From MED-G105 sp039819085 (GTDB lineage Bacteria; Pseudomonadota; Alphaproteobacteria; Caulobacterales; Parvularculaceae): a stretch of 64,000 bases of DNA. The notes under the pieces were generated by a model. That model did no database searches, had not been told where the DNA came from, and worked only from the letters and a program-made list of their open reading frames with translations. Shown here in pieces: positions 9,416 to 18,514 of this stretch. Within the stretch, counting starts at the first letter, position 1; every line of letters begins with the position of its first letter. A program made the translations under genes and the position numbers. The DNA lies in contig JBCBSQ010000012.1 in the NCBI GenBank assembly GCA_039819085.1, positions 1-64,000 of the forward strand, read 5' to 3'.

Positions 9416-10633
9416 TCATCCGTCGTCGGACAAGCCGAGGAGCCGTGTGATCTGGGCGATCCGCGGATTGCCCTCCCAGTCCCAGTAGCGCAAAATCGCG
9501 CGCGCGTAGTCGCGGGCGAGACTGTCGAAAATCCCGGTCAGCTCTTCGCGGCGGTCGGCTGTGAATGGCGCGATGGCGCTCGGCCGCGTCAGAATGTCCA
9601 TGAACTTGTCCCGCGGCAGACCCGCGCCTTTGCCGAGCACCGCAAAGGCTTCGCCGCCTGGATCCCGCAGAATGCGCGTGGCCAATTCGCGGGAGATCCC
9701 TGCGATCCTGCCGACGGGCGCAGCGAACTGTTGGGGCTCGCCGCCGCGCGCGGCGCTTAAGGTTCGCGCCACGAAGTCGACCGACGCGGGCTCGCCTTTC
9801 GCGCTGCGCGGGCGGAACCGCCGATCAAGCACGTTGAGGATGTCCTTCACCATCGGGTCGGCGCCGGGCGTGTTGAAGACCTGCGGGTACAGATCCTCAA
9901 CGGCGTCCTGGATCGTCGATCGATTGACGGCGAACCGCGCCAGAATGCGTCGACGTCGCTCCGCGTCGCTCCACCAGAACATGATGAAGCCGTGCGCCGG
10001 CTCAAGATCCGCGCGCTGAAGGAGCAGCGTCTGAAGCGTCGGATCGGCGGCGCTGCGCGCCAGGAGCAGGTCAAGCGCGTAGGGCGACAGTTCGCACCCC
10101 GTGCGCTTCAAAATGAGCGCCGTCACCTCCGGCTCATCGTATTCGAGGAGCGCGTCGGCCACGTGCGGCGACAGGTCCGGACGCTTTGCGATTGCGCGCC
10201 GATGGGCCGTGAGGCCGCGGCGGGCGCATTCCGCGAGCAGCACCGCCGGCGCTGATTCCGCCGCGCCGAGATAGGCTTCCGCAATCTTCGGATCGTCGAG
10301 CAGGATTTCGCGAACGAGCACTGGCGGCGCTTCGCGCACCCGGGCGATTCGGATCGCCACCTCGACCCGCAAGGCCGGCTCAACCAGGGAAAAGACCTCC
10401 AGCAGCATGTCCGCGATCAGGGCGCGCTCATTGGCGGACACGCGCCGCGCGGGCAGCACGACGGTGTCTGTCAGCGCGCGAACAAGTTGCGATCGCTGAG
10501 CGCGGGCCCGCGCGCCTTCTCCGTCGAGGGACGCCGCGGCGGGCGCGGCGTCCGGCCCCGCATTGACGGGCGGCGCTTCTGAAAAGGGCGCGTCGGCGGT
10601 TAACTCAGCGCTGGACTTGTGGACGTCGCTCAT
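9416..10633 (-). CDS. DUF2336 domain protein
   Basis: A 405-residue soluble, helix-rich protein. The first 45 residues are Ala/Pro-rich and likely disordered. The rest matches the DUF2336 family of alphaproteobacteria, with repeated helical pairs such as RALIADMLLEVFSLVEPALRVEVAIRIARV and an ending RDYARAILRYWDWEGNPRIAQITRLLGL-like segment. The start at 10633 (MSDVHKSS) is chosen because the 23 extra residues of the longer frame look like non-coding sequence; the longer start at 10702 cannot be excluded. No enzyme motif is visible and the function is unknown. The gene stands alone, oriented like the antiporter operon but nearly 300 bases upstream of it. Confidence 0.8.
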   Translation of the reverse strand: MSDVHKSSAELTADAPFSEAPPVNAGPDAAPAAASLDGEGARARAQRSQLVRALTDTVVLPARRVSANERALIADMLLEVFSLVEPALRVEVAIRIARVREAPPVLVREILLDDPKIAEAYLGAAESAPAVLLAECARRGLTAHRRAIAKRPDLSPHVADALLEYDEPEVTALILKRTGCELSPYALDLLLARSAADPTLQTLLLQRADLEPAHGFIMFWWSDAERRRRILARFAVNRSTIQDAVEDLYPQVFNTPGADPMVKDILNVLDRRFRPRSAKGEPASVDFVARTLSAARGGEPQQFAAPVGRIAGISRELATRILRDPGGEAFAVLGKGAGLPRDKFMDILTRPSAIAPFTADRREELTGIFDSLARDYARAILRYWDWEGNPRIAQITRLLGLSDDG

Positions 10634-10906
10634 GGCGGGGGTGGGTATCCGATCTCGCAAGCCGGCCCTGCCGAGCGCAGGCGGCCCTTGCCGAAATGTC
10701 ATACGGCCTGAGGCTTTAACGAGCTGCTAAGGGTCTGGCGCAGGCGCAAGCCGCATGAGGCCGGCCGCAGCGCCCCGCTGGCTGGCTGACGCATCCGGCC
10801 AACCTGCGGACCGTTTCGAACTTCTTATCCAAAGGTTCGCGGCGCAAGGGAGACCTCCGCGTCGTCAGATGCTAGCGTCGACGTCGAAGTCTGGGGTCCA
10901 TACATC

Positions 10907-11248
10907 ATGTTCAACGCGCGCGCCCGTTCGGCCGCGGTCCGTCATCGCCGGGCCGGCCTTAACTTTTTGTTCGCCCTTTTCGGCGGCGTCCTCCTCGCCG
11001 GATGCGTCACCGAAGAGACCCTGGCGCTGAAAGAGGACCCCGCCTACGTCCGCGGTTTCGGCGATGGTTGCGTGACCGTGAGCGAGCGGGAGAAGAGCTT
11101 CTCCACAAAGGTCAAACGCGACGAGTACGAGTTCGAAAACTCGCGCGCCTATCGCGCCGGCTGGCGCCAGGGCTACCAGCAGTGCAAGGACCCGATCCCC
11201 GAAGCGGAGACCGGCGGGCGCATTCTCGGCGAGGAAGGCGAGTTTTAA
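10907..11248 (+). CDS. Small predicted lipoprotein
   Basis: A 113-residue protein. A basic N-terminus (about 18 residues) is followed by a hydrophobic stretch and the lipobox LLAGC, with the lipidated cysteine at position 33. The mature part of about 80 residues is charged, with repeated GxxDGC / GYQQC elements (ARGFGDGC-like and WRQGYQQC) that put two further cysteines in register, perhaps as a disulphide. I do not recognise the family. It is a lone rightward gene between leftward neighbours. The residue after the lipid cysteine is Val, which favours outer-membrane sorting. Confidence 0.75.
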   Translation: MFNARARSAAVRHRRAGLNFLFALFGGVLLAGCVTEETLALKEDPAYVRGFGDGCVTVSEREKSFSTKVKRDEYEFENSRAYRAGWRQGYQQCKDPIPEAETGGRILGEEGEF

Positions 11249-11353
11249 AGGGCGGGCGAGCAAGGCGTTAATCATCCGCCCGACGACGACTGCGTTCACA
11301 TCAAGGGCGAAACGCCCCTTAAGACGGCCACGCCGGAGAATGAGCGGCATATG

Positions 11354-11383
11354 GTTGTCCGATAATAAATTCTATCGGACAAC
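11354..11383. repeat. Perfect 11-bp inverted repeat
   Basis: GTTGTCCGATA at 11354-11364 and its exact complement TATCGGACAAC at 11373-11383, separated by the 8-base loop ATAAATTC. No T-run follows on either strand, so it is not a classical intrinsic terminator. It sits exactly where base composition drops at the edge of the AT-rich island, downstream of the stop of the 11418-12110 gene and of the lipoprotein. It could serve as a bidirectional RNA hairpin, an operator, or a remnant recombination site. Confidence 0.7.
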
Positions 11384-11417
11384 AAGCAATCAATTGGGGC
11401 TGTGTATAATTGAGGCT

Positions 11418-12110
11418 TCACCAACGAATTTCTTCGCCTATTTGCTTAATACGATACTCTAGAATGGTCGAAATAATCTGCCTAAGGGAAGCTGTTTCGA
11501 GCGACGGTTCATCCCGTTCAACTTCTCGCGCGGCTTTCGCGCTCACCAAATTAGCGATTTCGATATTATGTCTATGAATCCATTCAATAACATTTCTAAT
11601 TCCTTCTATGCGCATAGAGATCATTTCGTCCGAACTTTTACCCTCGGCAACATTATGAAGAAAATATGCATCTTCGAATACCAAAAATTCCGTCAGCGTG
11701 CGCCATTGATATCTAAGCCGGAACATAGTCTGAAGCAGATTGGTATCTATCTGCCCAGACAGCTGCGCTTGAGCATTCGAAATAATATCGCGTATAGCGA
11801 GTTCCGCATTCACGACTGATTGCTTTGTCGTTCGAAAGACGCCTACGCTAGTTTTCGGATAACTAGCGCCTTCCTCCATCATTTTTGTAGGAAAATCTCT
11901 AGCGAAATAATGGAGTTCGTGTTGTGAAACACGGACTACTGCCAACAGTGCTCCTTTTTGACGCCTTCGCTCCACACGACGATCGAGAAGTGAAGCGATC
12001 CAAATTGACAGCGGGATCGACAAAACTACGCCAACAAATTCGGCAGCAAGATTGAGCTGAAAATCGATATTTTGCAGCCAGTCATAGAGGCTGCCGATTA
12101 AATCTCCCAT
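11418..12110 (-). CDS. Unknown membrane-anchored protein in an AT-rich island
   Basis: A 230-residue protein with one membrane helix at about residues 24-43 (AEFVGVVLSIPLSIWIASLL) followed by a basic stop-transfer DRRVERRRQK and a helical cytoplasmic domain of about 180 residues. No enzyme motif or known family is recognised. The ATG at 12110 is preferred (GAGTGGGG upstream); an alternative GTG lies at 12128. Base and codon use are strikingly AT-rich (for example ATA, TTA and AAT codons) compared with every neighbour, which implies recent horizontal acquisition. Single-gene AT-rich cargo of this shape is often defence- or plasmid-derived, but nothing in the sequence proves that. Confidence 0.65.
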   Translation of the reverse strand: MGDLIGSLYDWLQNIDFQLNLAAEFVGVVLSIPLSIWIASLLDRRVERRRQKGALLAVVRVSQHELHYFARDFPTKMMEEGASYPKTSVGVFRTTKQSVVNAELAIRDIISNAQAQLSGQIDTNLLQTMFRLRYQWRTLTEFLVFEDAYFLHNVAEGKSSDEMISMRIEGIRNVIEWIHRHNIEIANLVSAKAAREVERDEPSLETASLRQIISTILEYRIKQIGEEIRW

Positions 12111-12379
12111 AGCCCCACTCGTTACCACATTTCCATACTCAACCGTAGTTGATTTTCGAGAATCCGGAACACCTGCCCGTCGTGCCCAAATTTAAATTAA
12201 TCAACCAGTACGCGGAATGGAGTGCTAAGTTTGCCGCTATTTTGATTTTTTTGTTTGTGTCCCATAAAGGACGTGATGGCGCACATCTCGGTCGGAATCT
12301 CCGCGGCGACGTCGTTCCCGACACGCTTGCGTTTGAGCCGAACAGGCCACGCGGTTATGCCCGCGCGACCTCGCCTCCC

Positions 12380-13759
12380 CTACCTGTAAAAAGTCGTCTC
12401 GCCGCCGCTAAACGCCCAGGGGCGTTCCACGTCGGCGCAGGCTTGAGCGTCCGCGCGCGCCTCGACGGTCATGGTGGCGGGCGAGGCCTCATCGCCTTCC
12501 GCAACCTGCAGCAAGATGACGCCATTGATCCTTGGGCCAACGAAATTGGCGCGCAGTCCCTGATAGCAGTAAATCGGCCCGGCGGTCGTCTCGGCAAAGG
12601 GCCGGTTCACGTAAACGTCGATGCTCTGTAGCCCAACGCCCGCCGCCGCAGTCGATTGCGGGTTCTCTGACAAGGTCGGCGCGGCGTCAAAGGAAAGGAA
12701 GTCTTTCGCCGCTTCGGCGCGCGCCGTCGCCTGCTTCGGCGTCAGCGCCACCATGTCAGGGCTTAAGGAGCGTAATCGTCCGTGCAGGGCGAATATATGC
12801 CGGCCTGGATCGATCGCGTCCGGCGCGAGCGCCACGGCGCTGACCTTTGCGGCGAGCCCGTTATTGGCCGCGTCCGTAAACCAGGCCCCTTGCGCGGTGC
12901 CCGGCGCGTCCAGCAATGCGGTGCGGCAGGCGTTCTCGCCCTTCGCCTTGCGCATGCCGAAGGCGCCGCCGAGAAGCTTGCTCCATTCCGTCTCCATCGC
13001 CGAAGGCATGTAGGCGAGCGGACAGCGCGCATGGGTATGGTCGAAGGCGATCGCCTTCAGGAGCTCGCTCGGCGCGTTCAGGATTCGCGCCTCCAGATAG
13101 GGGTTCGTTTCATATCGCTCTGGCCGGACGAGGTCCTTGGCTGGCGCGCGGGCGTCCTCCAGAGACACATCGAACCCGTCCGCCACGCCGATCACGGCGC
13201 CGGGCCGTAGCCGGATGCGGGTCGCGACGGCGGTGTGGTCCGGACCCGTCACTTCGGCAAACGCGGCGACGCCGCCGACCCGGCGGATGATGTCCGCGTC
13301 GATGAGGTCAAGGTCGCCGAGCTGAAACGTCACGTCGTCGCAGGCGACGAAGTGCGCCGTCCAGGACTGCGCGACCGCCACGCCGTCCGCATCCCGCACG
13401 ATCCGCCGCTCGATCGCGGTCAGGTCCGCTTTCGCCGGCGCGCGCACCTGCGTCTGGCGGCGTTGAAAGGCGGTCTCGCCGCTTTTGGTGTTGACCCGCA
13501 CGAAGGGCGCGGGCAGCGGCTCGCCGGGCGCCGTGACGCCGCCGAGCGGCGAAATCGAGATCACGTCGTCAATATCAGCGAACGCGGAGGTGAAGATCGG
13601 CGCCGCCGCCGCCGGACACGCCGCTTCTTCCAGGCCGGGGCCTTTCGGCGCGAGCGCGATCGCCCGGCCCGCGAGCCGGCCTGGCGCGGTCGGATTGAAG
13701 ACGACGAACGCCAGCGCCGCCGCAACCGTCACCGTCGCGAAAAGACGCGCGAAATACAT
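12380..13759 (-). CDS. Secreted protein of unknown function
   Basis: A 459-residue protein with an N-terminal signal or anchor segment (MYFARLFATVTVAAALAFVVF) and a mostly hydrophilic exported part. Several cysteines (about residues 48, 139, 244, 283, 396, 434) could form disulphides. No catalytic motif is evident and I do not recognise the family. It lies divergently from the zinc peptidase at 13975, with a 215-base shared upstream region. The stretch 12111-12379 downstream holds only the AT-rich island end and no gene I can support. Confidence 0.65.
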   Translation of the reverse strand: MYFARLFATVTVAAALAFVVFNPTAPGRLAGRAIALAPKGPGLEEAACPAAAAPIFTSAFADIDDVISISPLGGVTAPGEPLPAPFVRVNTKSGETAFQRRQTQVRAPAKADLTAIERRIVRDADGVAVAQSWTAHFVACDDVTFQLGDLDLIDADIIRRVGGVAAFAEVTGPDHTAVATRIRLRPGAVIGVADGFDVSLEDARAPAKDLVRPERYETNPYLEARILNAPSELLKAIAFDHTHARCPLAYMPSAMETEWSKLLGGAFGMRKAKGENACRTALLDAPGTAQGAWFTDAANNGLAAKVSAVALAPDAIDPGRHIFALHGRLRSLSPDMVALTPKQATARAEAAKDFLSFDAAPTLSENPQSTAAAGVGLQSIDVYVNRPFAETTAGPIYCYQGLRANFVGPRINGVILLQVAEGDEASPATMTVEARADAQACADVERPWAFSGGETTFYR

Positions 13760-13974
13760 AACCGCCAGGCTCCCCTGCCATGCCCTTGGCGGTGAAAATC
13801 GGCCTCGAGGAGCTTTGCGTCAAGTTTCGCGGCCGGGAGGAGCCCGGAGTCGCCGCAGGTGTTGCCGTTTAGCGTCGCAAACGCCCGCTCGACAGGACCG
13901 GCGCCGGTGCGGATAGTGGCCCGCGTTGGCGGGGAGGCCCGCCGAGGACGCATAGTTGAACGGAGAACGTCAGA

Positions 13975-14868
13975 ATGGTGCGGTGGCGGGGCCGAAGGCG
14001 CAGCGATAATGTGGAGGATCGGCGTGGAGCGGCCGGCGCGGCCGGGATGGGGGCGCTCGCCTTCTTCATCATCAGGTTCGTGTTCTCGCGGTTCGGGATC
14101 GTCGGGGTCGTGGTCCTCGTCGGCGGCTATTTCGGGTTGCGGCAGATCGGGATCGATCCGCTTCTGGTCCTGAATGGCCAGACCGCCTCGCTCGGCGGCG
14201 GTCAGACGCAACTGACCGAGGCCGACAGGGAGGAGGGCGCATTCGTCGCCGTCATCCTGGCGGAGACGGAAGACACCTGGACGCGGCGCTTCGCCGAAGC
14301 CGGCCGTCGCTATGAACAGCCCGGCCTCGTTCTCTTCTCGCGCAATACGGTGTCGGGCTGCGGGCAGGCGTCGGCGGCCATGGGGCCATTTTATTGCCCG
14401 GCGGACGGCAAGGCCTATCTCGACACGAACTTCTTCGCCGAACTGTCGCGTCGGTTTGGCGCGCCCGGCGATTTCGCCGCCGCCTATGTCATCGCCCACG
14501 AAGTCGGCCACCATGTGCAGACCATCACCGGCGTTACAGGCCGCGCGCGTCAGGCGCAGGCCGCCGCGGGCGGCGTCGAAAGCAATCGCATCCAGGTGCG
14601 CATGGAGTTGCAGGCGGACTGTTACGCCGGCATCTGGGCCCATGACGCCGACCGCACAGCCGGCATTCTGGAGCCTGGCGACATCGAAGAGGGCCTGCGC
14701 GCGGCCGCGGCCATCGGCGACGACACGCTGCAGCGCCGGTCCGGCCGCCAGGCGCGCCAGGAGACCTTCACCCACGGCTCCTCAGAACAGCGCATGCGCT
14801 GGTTCTCCATTGGCTATCGCGACGGCAGCGTCGCGGCGTGCGATACGTTCGCAACGGACCGTCTGTAG
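13975..14868 (+). CDS. YpfJ-type neutral zinc metallopeptidase
   Basis: A 297-residue protein. It opens MVRWRGRRRSDNVEDRR, the usual N-terminus of the YpfJ family, followed by a membrane helix at about 26-52. The zinc-binding motif HEVGHH lies at about residues 175-180 and the downstream acidic ligand is in RMELQADCYAG. Four cysteines are likely oxidised in the periplasm. The C-terminal EQRMRWFSIGYRDGS segment is typical of the family. It is monocistronic, convergent with the PBP gene downstream. The family is a predicted metallopeptidase; its natural substrate is not established. Confidence 0.9.
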   Translation: MVRWRGRRRSDNVEDRRGAAGAAGMGALAFFIIRFVFSRFGIVGVVVLVGGYFGLRQIGIDPLLVLNGQTASLGGGQTQLTEADREEGAFVAVILAETEDTWTRRFAEAGRRYEQPGLVLFSRNTVSGCGQASAAMGPFYCPADGKAYLDTNFFAELSRRFGAPGDFAAAYVIAHEVGHHVQTITGVTGRARQAQAAAGGVESNRIQVRMELQADCYAGIWAHDADRTAGILEPGDIEEGLRAAAAIGDDTLQRRSGRQARQETFTHGSSEQRMRWFSIGYRDGSVAACDTFATDRL

Positions 14869-14933
14869 ACGGAAAGGCCTTTTTAGGCTCGTTCGCTAGC
14901 GGAATGGGCCGCGTCGTTTGAGAGGTTCGCCCG

Positions 14934-17393
14934 CTACCGCCGCTCGCGGTAGTCCGGCTCGCCGAGGAAGCCGCTGCGGGAGCGCGCCCGCCGGCCGCGT
15001 GCGACGCGCAAGAGGTCCTGCTCCACGGTGAAATAGAACCGCTGCATCTCTTCCTCGTCGGCGAAGTTCTCCGCGGGATACGCGCCCTCAAGACGCGCAT
15101 TGCGCCAGCCCTTGTGCGCCGCGGCCATGAAGTCGCGCCAGACAATGGCGGGCAGGGCGCCGCCGGTGATTTTGTTCATGGGCTGATAATCGTCATTGCC
15201 GATCCACACGCCCGTGGTGAGCTGGCCCGTGTAGCCGACAAACCAGGCGTCGCGCCAATCGTTCGTCGTCCCCGTTTTGCCGACCGCCTGTCGCCCGCCG
15301 GGCAGCCGCGCGCGCGAGCCGGTGCCATAGGCCATCACCTGATAGAGAAGGTGGGTCATGTCGCGGGCGATCTCCCGCGAGACCAGGCGCTCCGTATCCC
15401 CCGGATCATGGAAAAAGAGCTCGCGCCCGTCCTTGTCGGCGACGCGGACGATGGCGTGGGGGCTGACGCCGAGACCGCCGCGCGCGAAAGGGATATAGGC
15501 GGCGGTAAGGTCTTCGAGCGTCAGGTTGAACGCGCCGAGCGCGACGCCGGCTTCCTCCTCGGGAATGTCGGCGCCGACGCCGAGGCGTTCGGCCATCTCG
15601 ATCACCTTCTCGCGGCCGATCTCTTCGGAGACCTGAACCGCGACGGTGTTCACTGACCGCGCCATCGCCTCGGTCAGGCGCATCGGGCCGTCATAGCGAT
15701 TGGCGTAGTTCTTCGGCCGCCAGCCGGCAATGTCGATCGGCTGATCGACCATGCGGGTCGACGGCGTCATGCCGTTTTCGAAGGCTGCGGCGTAGACGAA
15801 TGGTTTGAACGCGGAGCCCGGCTGCCGGCGCGCCTGGGTCGCGCGGTTGAACTGGCTCTCCACATAGGACCGCCCGCCGACCATTGCGCGCATGGCGCCG
15901 GTCTTGTTGTCGAAGACGACGATTGCGCCCTGCGTCGCCCCGGCGAGCTTGGCGTCGGTGGTGAGCGCGGATTTCAGCGCCGCCTCAGCCTTGCGCTGGA
16001 GATCGAGATCGATCGTCGTCTGAATAACGAGATCTTTCTGGCCCGGCGGCGCGAGCGTCCGCGCGCGCTCCGCGACCATGTCGAAGAAATAACCAAGCTC
16101 GCCATTCGCCTCATTGGAGACGACGCGCGGCGGATTGAGGCGCGCCTCGCGGGCGGCCGCCTCGTCGATGGCGCCGACCTCTTTCATATTGTCGAGGACT
16201 TCCAGCGCGCGGTCCTGGGCGCCGAAGGGGTTCGACGTGGGCGACAGCGCGGAAGGCGCTTTCGGCAGGCCGGCGAGCATCACCGCCTCGGAAAGCGTCA
16301 CGTCCCGCGCCGACTTGCCGAAATAGGTCTGCGCCGCGCTTTCAACGCCAAAGGCGCCGGCGCCCATATAGATGCGGTTGAGATAGAGCGAGAGGATCTC
16401 TTCTTTCTCATACCTGCCTTCGATCCACATCGCGAGCATCGCCTCCTTCGCCTTTCTGAGATAGCTCTGCTCAGGCGACAAAAAGAGGTTCTTGGCGAGC
16501 TGCTGGGTGATCGTGGAGCCGCCTTCCGCAATCGTCCCGGCGCGGACGTTGGTGACGGCGGCGCGCGCGACGCCGCGCAAATCGACCCCATGGTGCTCGA
16601 AGAAGCGGCGGTCTTCGGTGGCGAGAAACGCCTGAATGAAATGCTCCGGCAGGTCGTTGACGGCGATCGCCTCGCCATAGCGGGCGCCGCGCGCGGCGAT
16701 CTCTTCGCCATTGCGGTCAAGCATCACGACTGAGGGGAGGCGATTGATCGCCCAGAAGTCCGTCGTGTCGGGCGGTTCCGGCGCGATCTCGATAAAGAGG
16801 ATGTAGAGCGCCGCTCCAGCGGCGATGAAGCTGAGGGACGCCGCATTCAGGAACGCCGACCTGACAAGATGCGCGCGCCTGCTGCTCCGCCCTCTGCGTC
16901 GCCGGCGGGCGTCCGCCGGCTGAGGTGGCTTGGCTGAGACTGCCGGCGCGGCGTTGGCGGCGGGCGTGGTCTTCGTCGTCGGCCTGGTCGCCGCCTCAGC
17001 GGCCTTGCTCTTGTAGCGCGGGGCGGCGTTTGCCGGGCGTCTGCTGAGCTTTTTCGCAGGCGGTGGCGTTTTTGGTTGAGCCGAGGCAGGTCGCGATTGC
17101 CTTTGCGCCGGCCGAAAAGACTTCACGCCCGCCTTCAGGTCTTCGCCGAATTCGCGGGCGAGGTGCGCCATCGACGCGCCGAAGCCGCCGGCGACGGCGC
17201 GCGCGGGACCTGCGTTGCGGTCTCGCTCACTCGCTGTTGCGCGCGACTTCTGCGGCCCCGCCCGCTTTTGGGTTGGCGGCGCGGCGAGCCGGCCTTGCCC
17301 GACCGCTCGGGCCGCCGCGTCGCCGTCTCGTTGGCGTGCGCTGGCCCGTCCGGAGGGCTTGCGGTCTTTTGGCGGTTTCACCATCGAAAACAT
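14934..17393 (-). CDS. Class A penicillin-binding protein (PBP1A-type transglycosylase/transpeptidase)
   Basis: An 819-residue bifunctional peptidoglycan synthase. A basic, Ala/Pro-rich cytoplasmic tail of about 165 residues precedes one membrane helix (about 177-197). The GT51 glycosyltransferase domain shows the catalytic TEDRRFFEHHGVD and GGSTITQQLAKNLFLS motifs. The transpeptidase domain has the serine motif PGSAFKPF (SxxK), SVN (SxN) and GKTGTTND (KTG). The long unusual cytoplasmic tail is the main oddity. Start choice: ATG at 17393, or more likely 17384 with GGGA 8 bases upstream. It polymerises glycan strands and cross-links stem peptides in the periplasm. Confidence 0.93.
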   Translation of the reverse strand: MFSMVKPPKDRKPSGRASARQRDGDAAARAVGQGRLAAPPTQKRAGPQKSRATASERDRNAGPARAVAGGFGASMAHLAREFGEDLKAGVKSFRPAQRQSRPASAQPKTPPPAKKLSRRPANAAPRYKSKAAEAATRPTTKTTPAANAAPAVSAKPPQPADARRRRRGRSSRRAHLVRSAFLNAASLSFIAAGAALYILFIEIAPEPPDTTDFWAINRLPSVVMLDRNGEEIAARGARYGEAIAVNDLPEHFIQAFLATEDRRFFEHHGVDLRGVARAAVTNVRAGTIAEGGSTITQQLAKNLFLSPEQSYLRKAKEAMLAMWIEGRYEKEEILSLYLNRIYMGAGAFGVESAAQTYFGKSARDVTLSEAVMLAGLPKAPSALSPTSNPFGAQDRALEVLDNMKEVGAIDEAAAREARLNPPRVVSNEANGELGYFFDMVAERARTLAPPGQKDLVIQTTIDLDLQRKAEAALKSALTTDAKLAGATQGAIVVFDNKTGAMRAMVGGRSYVESQFNRATQARRQPGSAFKPFVYAAAFENGMTPSTRMVDQPIDIAGWRPKNYANRYDGPMRLTEAMARSVNTVAVQVSEEIGREKVIEMAERLGVGADIPEEEAGVALGAFNLTLEDLTAAYIPFARGGLGVSPHAIVRVADKDGRELFFHDPGDTERLVSREIARDMTHLLYQVMAYGTGSRARLPGGRQAVGKTGTTNDWRDAWFVGYTGQLTTGVWIGNDDYQPMNKITGGALPAIVWRDFMAAAHKGWRNARLEGAYPAENFADEEEMQRFYFTVEQDLLRVARGRRARSRSGFLGEPDYRERR

Positions 17394-17577
17394 CCCGCGA
17401 GGAAGACGCCCCGCATCCTTGCCGACCTTCTACGAGCTTTGGGTGCGCCGCGACAGGGGGCCAGCATGAAACCCGCGCCATGCCGGCCGCAGAAGGCGAT
17501 ATTGAGGCGGGGCCGCATCCCATTTTGCGTGATTGGCGGGGGATGCGCTGGCGCGCCCGATAGAGGTACAAGAGCGC

Positions 17578-18033
17578 ATGGCGGACCGGTTTTGGGAAAC
17601 GAAACGTCTCGACGAAATGACCGACGCTGAGTGGGAATCGCTCTGCGACGGATGCGGGCGTTGTTGTCTCGTCCTCCTCATTGATGAGGTCACGAGCGCC
17701 GTCCACGAAACGGACGTCGCCTGTCGCCTTTTCGATCCTGATACCCGCAGGTGCCGGGACTACGCCAACCGGCTGCGGCGGGTGCCGGACTGCGTTCAGT
17801 TGACCCCGGAGAACGCCGGCGCCCTCGATTGGATGCCCGAGACGTGCGCCTACGGACGGCTGGCCCGCGGTGAGGCGCTGCCGGATTGGCATCCGCTCCT
17901 CACCGGCGATGCGAACTCGACCGCGCGCGCCGGCGCCGCGACGCGAAAAAACCTCCTCAACGAAGCCGACATCGACCCCGACGCGCTTGAAGAGCGAATA
18001 GTTATCGAACGCCTGCCGCCCAGAAAACCTTAA
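17578..18033 (+). CDS. YcgN/UPF0260 cysteine-cluster protein
   Basis: A 151-residue soluble protein with the cysteine cluster CDGCGRCC at about residues 23-30 and further cysteines in DVACRLFD, RRCRDY, PDCVQL and ETCAYGRL, the pattern of the UPF0260/CxxCxxCC family, thought to bind metal or an Fe-S cluster. The ATG at 17578 (MADRFWETKR) is the conserved N-terminus; the frame is open 45 bases further upstream. It is the last cellular gene before the GTA cluster, 133 bases away, and may not share its promoter. The biochemical role is not known. Confidence 0.88.
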   Translation: MADRFWETKRLDEMTDAEWESLCDGCGRCCLVLLIDEVTSAVHETDVACRLFDPDTRRCRDYANRLRRVPDCVQLTPENAGALDWMPETCAYGRLARGEALPDWHPLLTGDANSTARAGAATRKNLLNEADIDPDALEERIVIERLPPRKP

Positions 18034-18166
18034 GCGGTTTCAATCGCTTGCGCCCGCCGCGCAACTTTTTTCCCGGTTTTCGTCGAACACCCCCCTCAGC
18101 GCCCGCATGATCGCCTCCATCGAACGGCGAATGAACGCCGTTTACGGAATGAATGGCGGCGTGATG

Positions 18167-18514
18167 ATGAGCGATCAACCGAAGACGGACGACCTGGACC
18201 GGCTTCTCGGCGTTCTCACCGAAGCCTCGGTGCGCCAGGCGCTCTCCTGTCTGGAGACCCTGCCGCGGCGCGAGGACGACGGCGATCATGACCGCGGCGC
18301 GCGCAGCGTCGAATGCCTGATGCGCGTCGCGGCGACCGCTGAAACATTGCGCGGAAAGCTTCAGAAGGACGCCGCCCATGACGCCTCGGCGAAATCGCAA
18401 GCGGACGCAGTCGACGACGACGCGGCGCGCCGGCTCGCGGACAGGTTCGACGCCGAACTCAGACGCATTCGAGAAGGCTCTGCGTCAGCGATTCCTGAAG
18501 GAGGTCGCGCATGA
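18167..18514 (+). CDS. GTA g1, putative small terminase
   Basis: About 115 residues from MSDQPKTDDLDRLL, a helical, charged protein at the head of the GTA cluster, where Rhodobacter-type clusters carry the small terminase g1. It contains SVRQALSCLETLPRR and RSVECLMRVAATAETL-like helices. Starts at 18107, 18164 or 18167 are possible; none has a strong ribosome site. The last 137 bases overlap the long terminase frame, and GC-at-third-position fades in this frame after about 18460, so the true C-terminus may be shorter or shifted. The assignment rests mainly on position. Confidence 0.6.
   Translation: MSDQPKTDDLDRLLGVLTEASVRQALSCLETLPRREDDGDHDRGARSVECLMRVAATAETLRGKLQKDAAHDASAKSQADAVDDDAARRLADRFDAELRRIREGSASAIPEGGRA

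Noticed and set aside
11250..11281. GGGCGG/CCGCCC hairpin after the lipoprotein gene
   Set aside because: A 6-base stem with a 20-base loop and no T-run is expected by chance in such GC-rich DNA.
12273..12386. Possible 37-residue gene between the AT-rich island and the secreted protein
   Set aside because: No ribosome site, no recognisable domain, and it overlaps the end of the 12380-13759 gene; not enough support.
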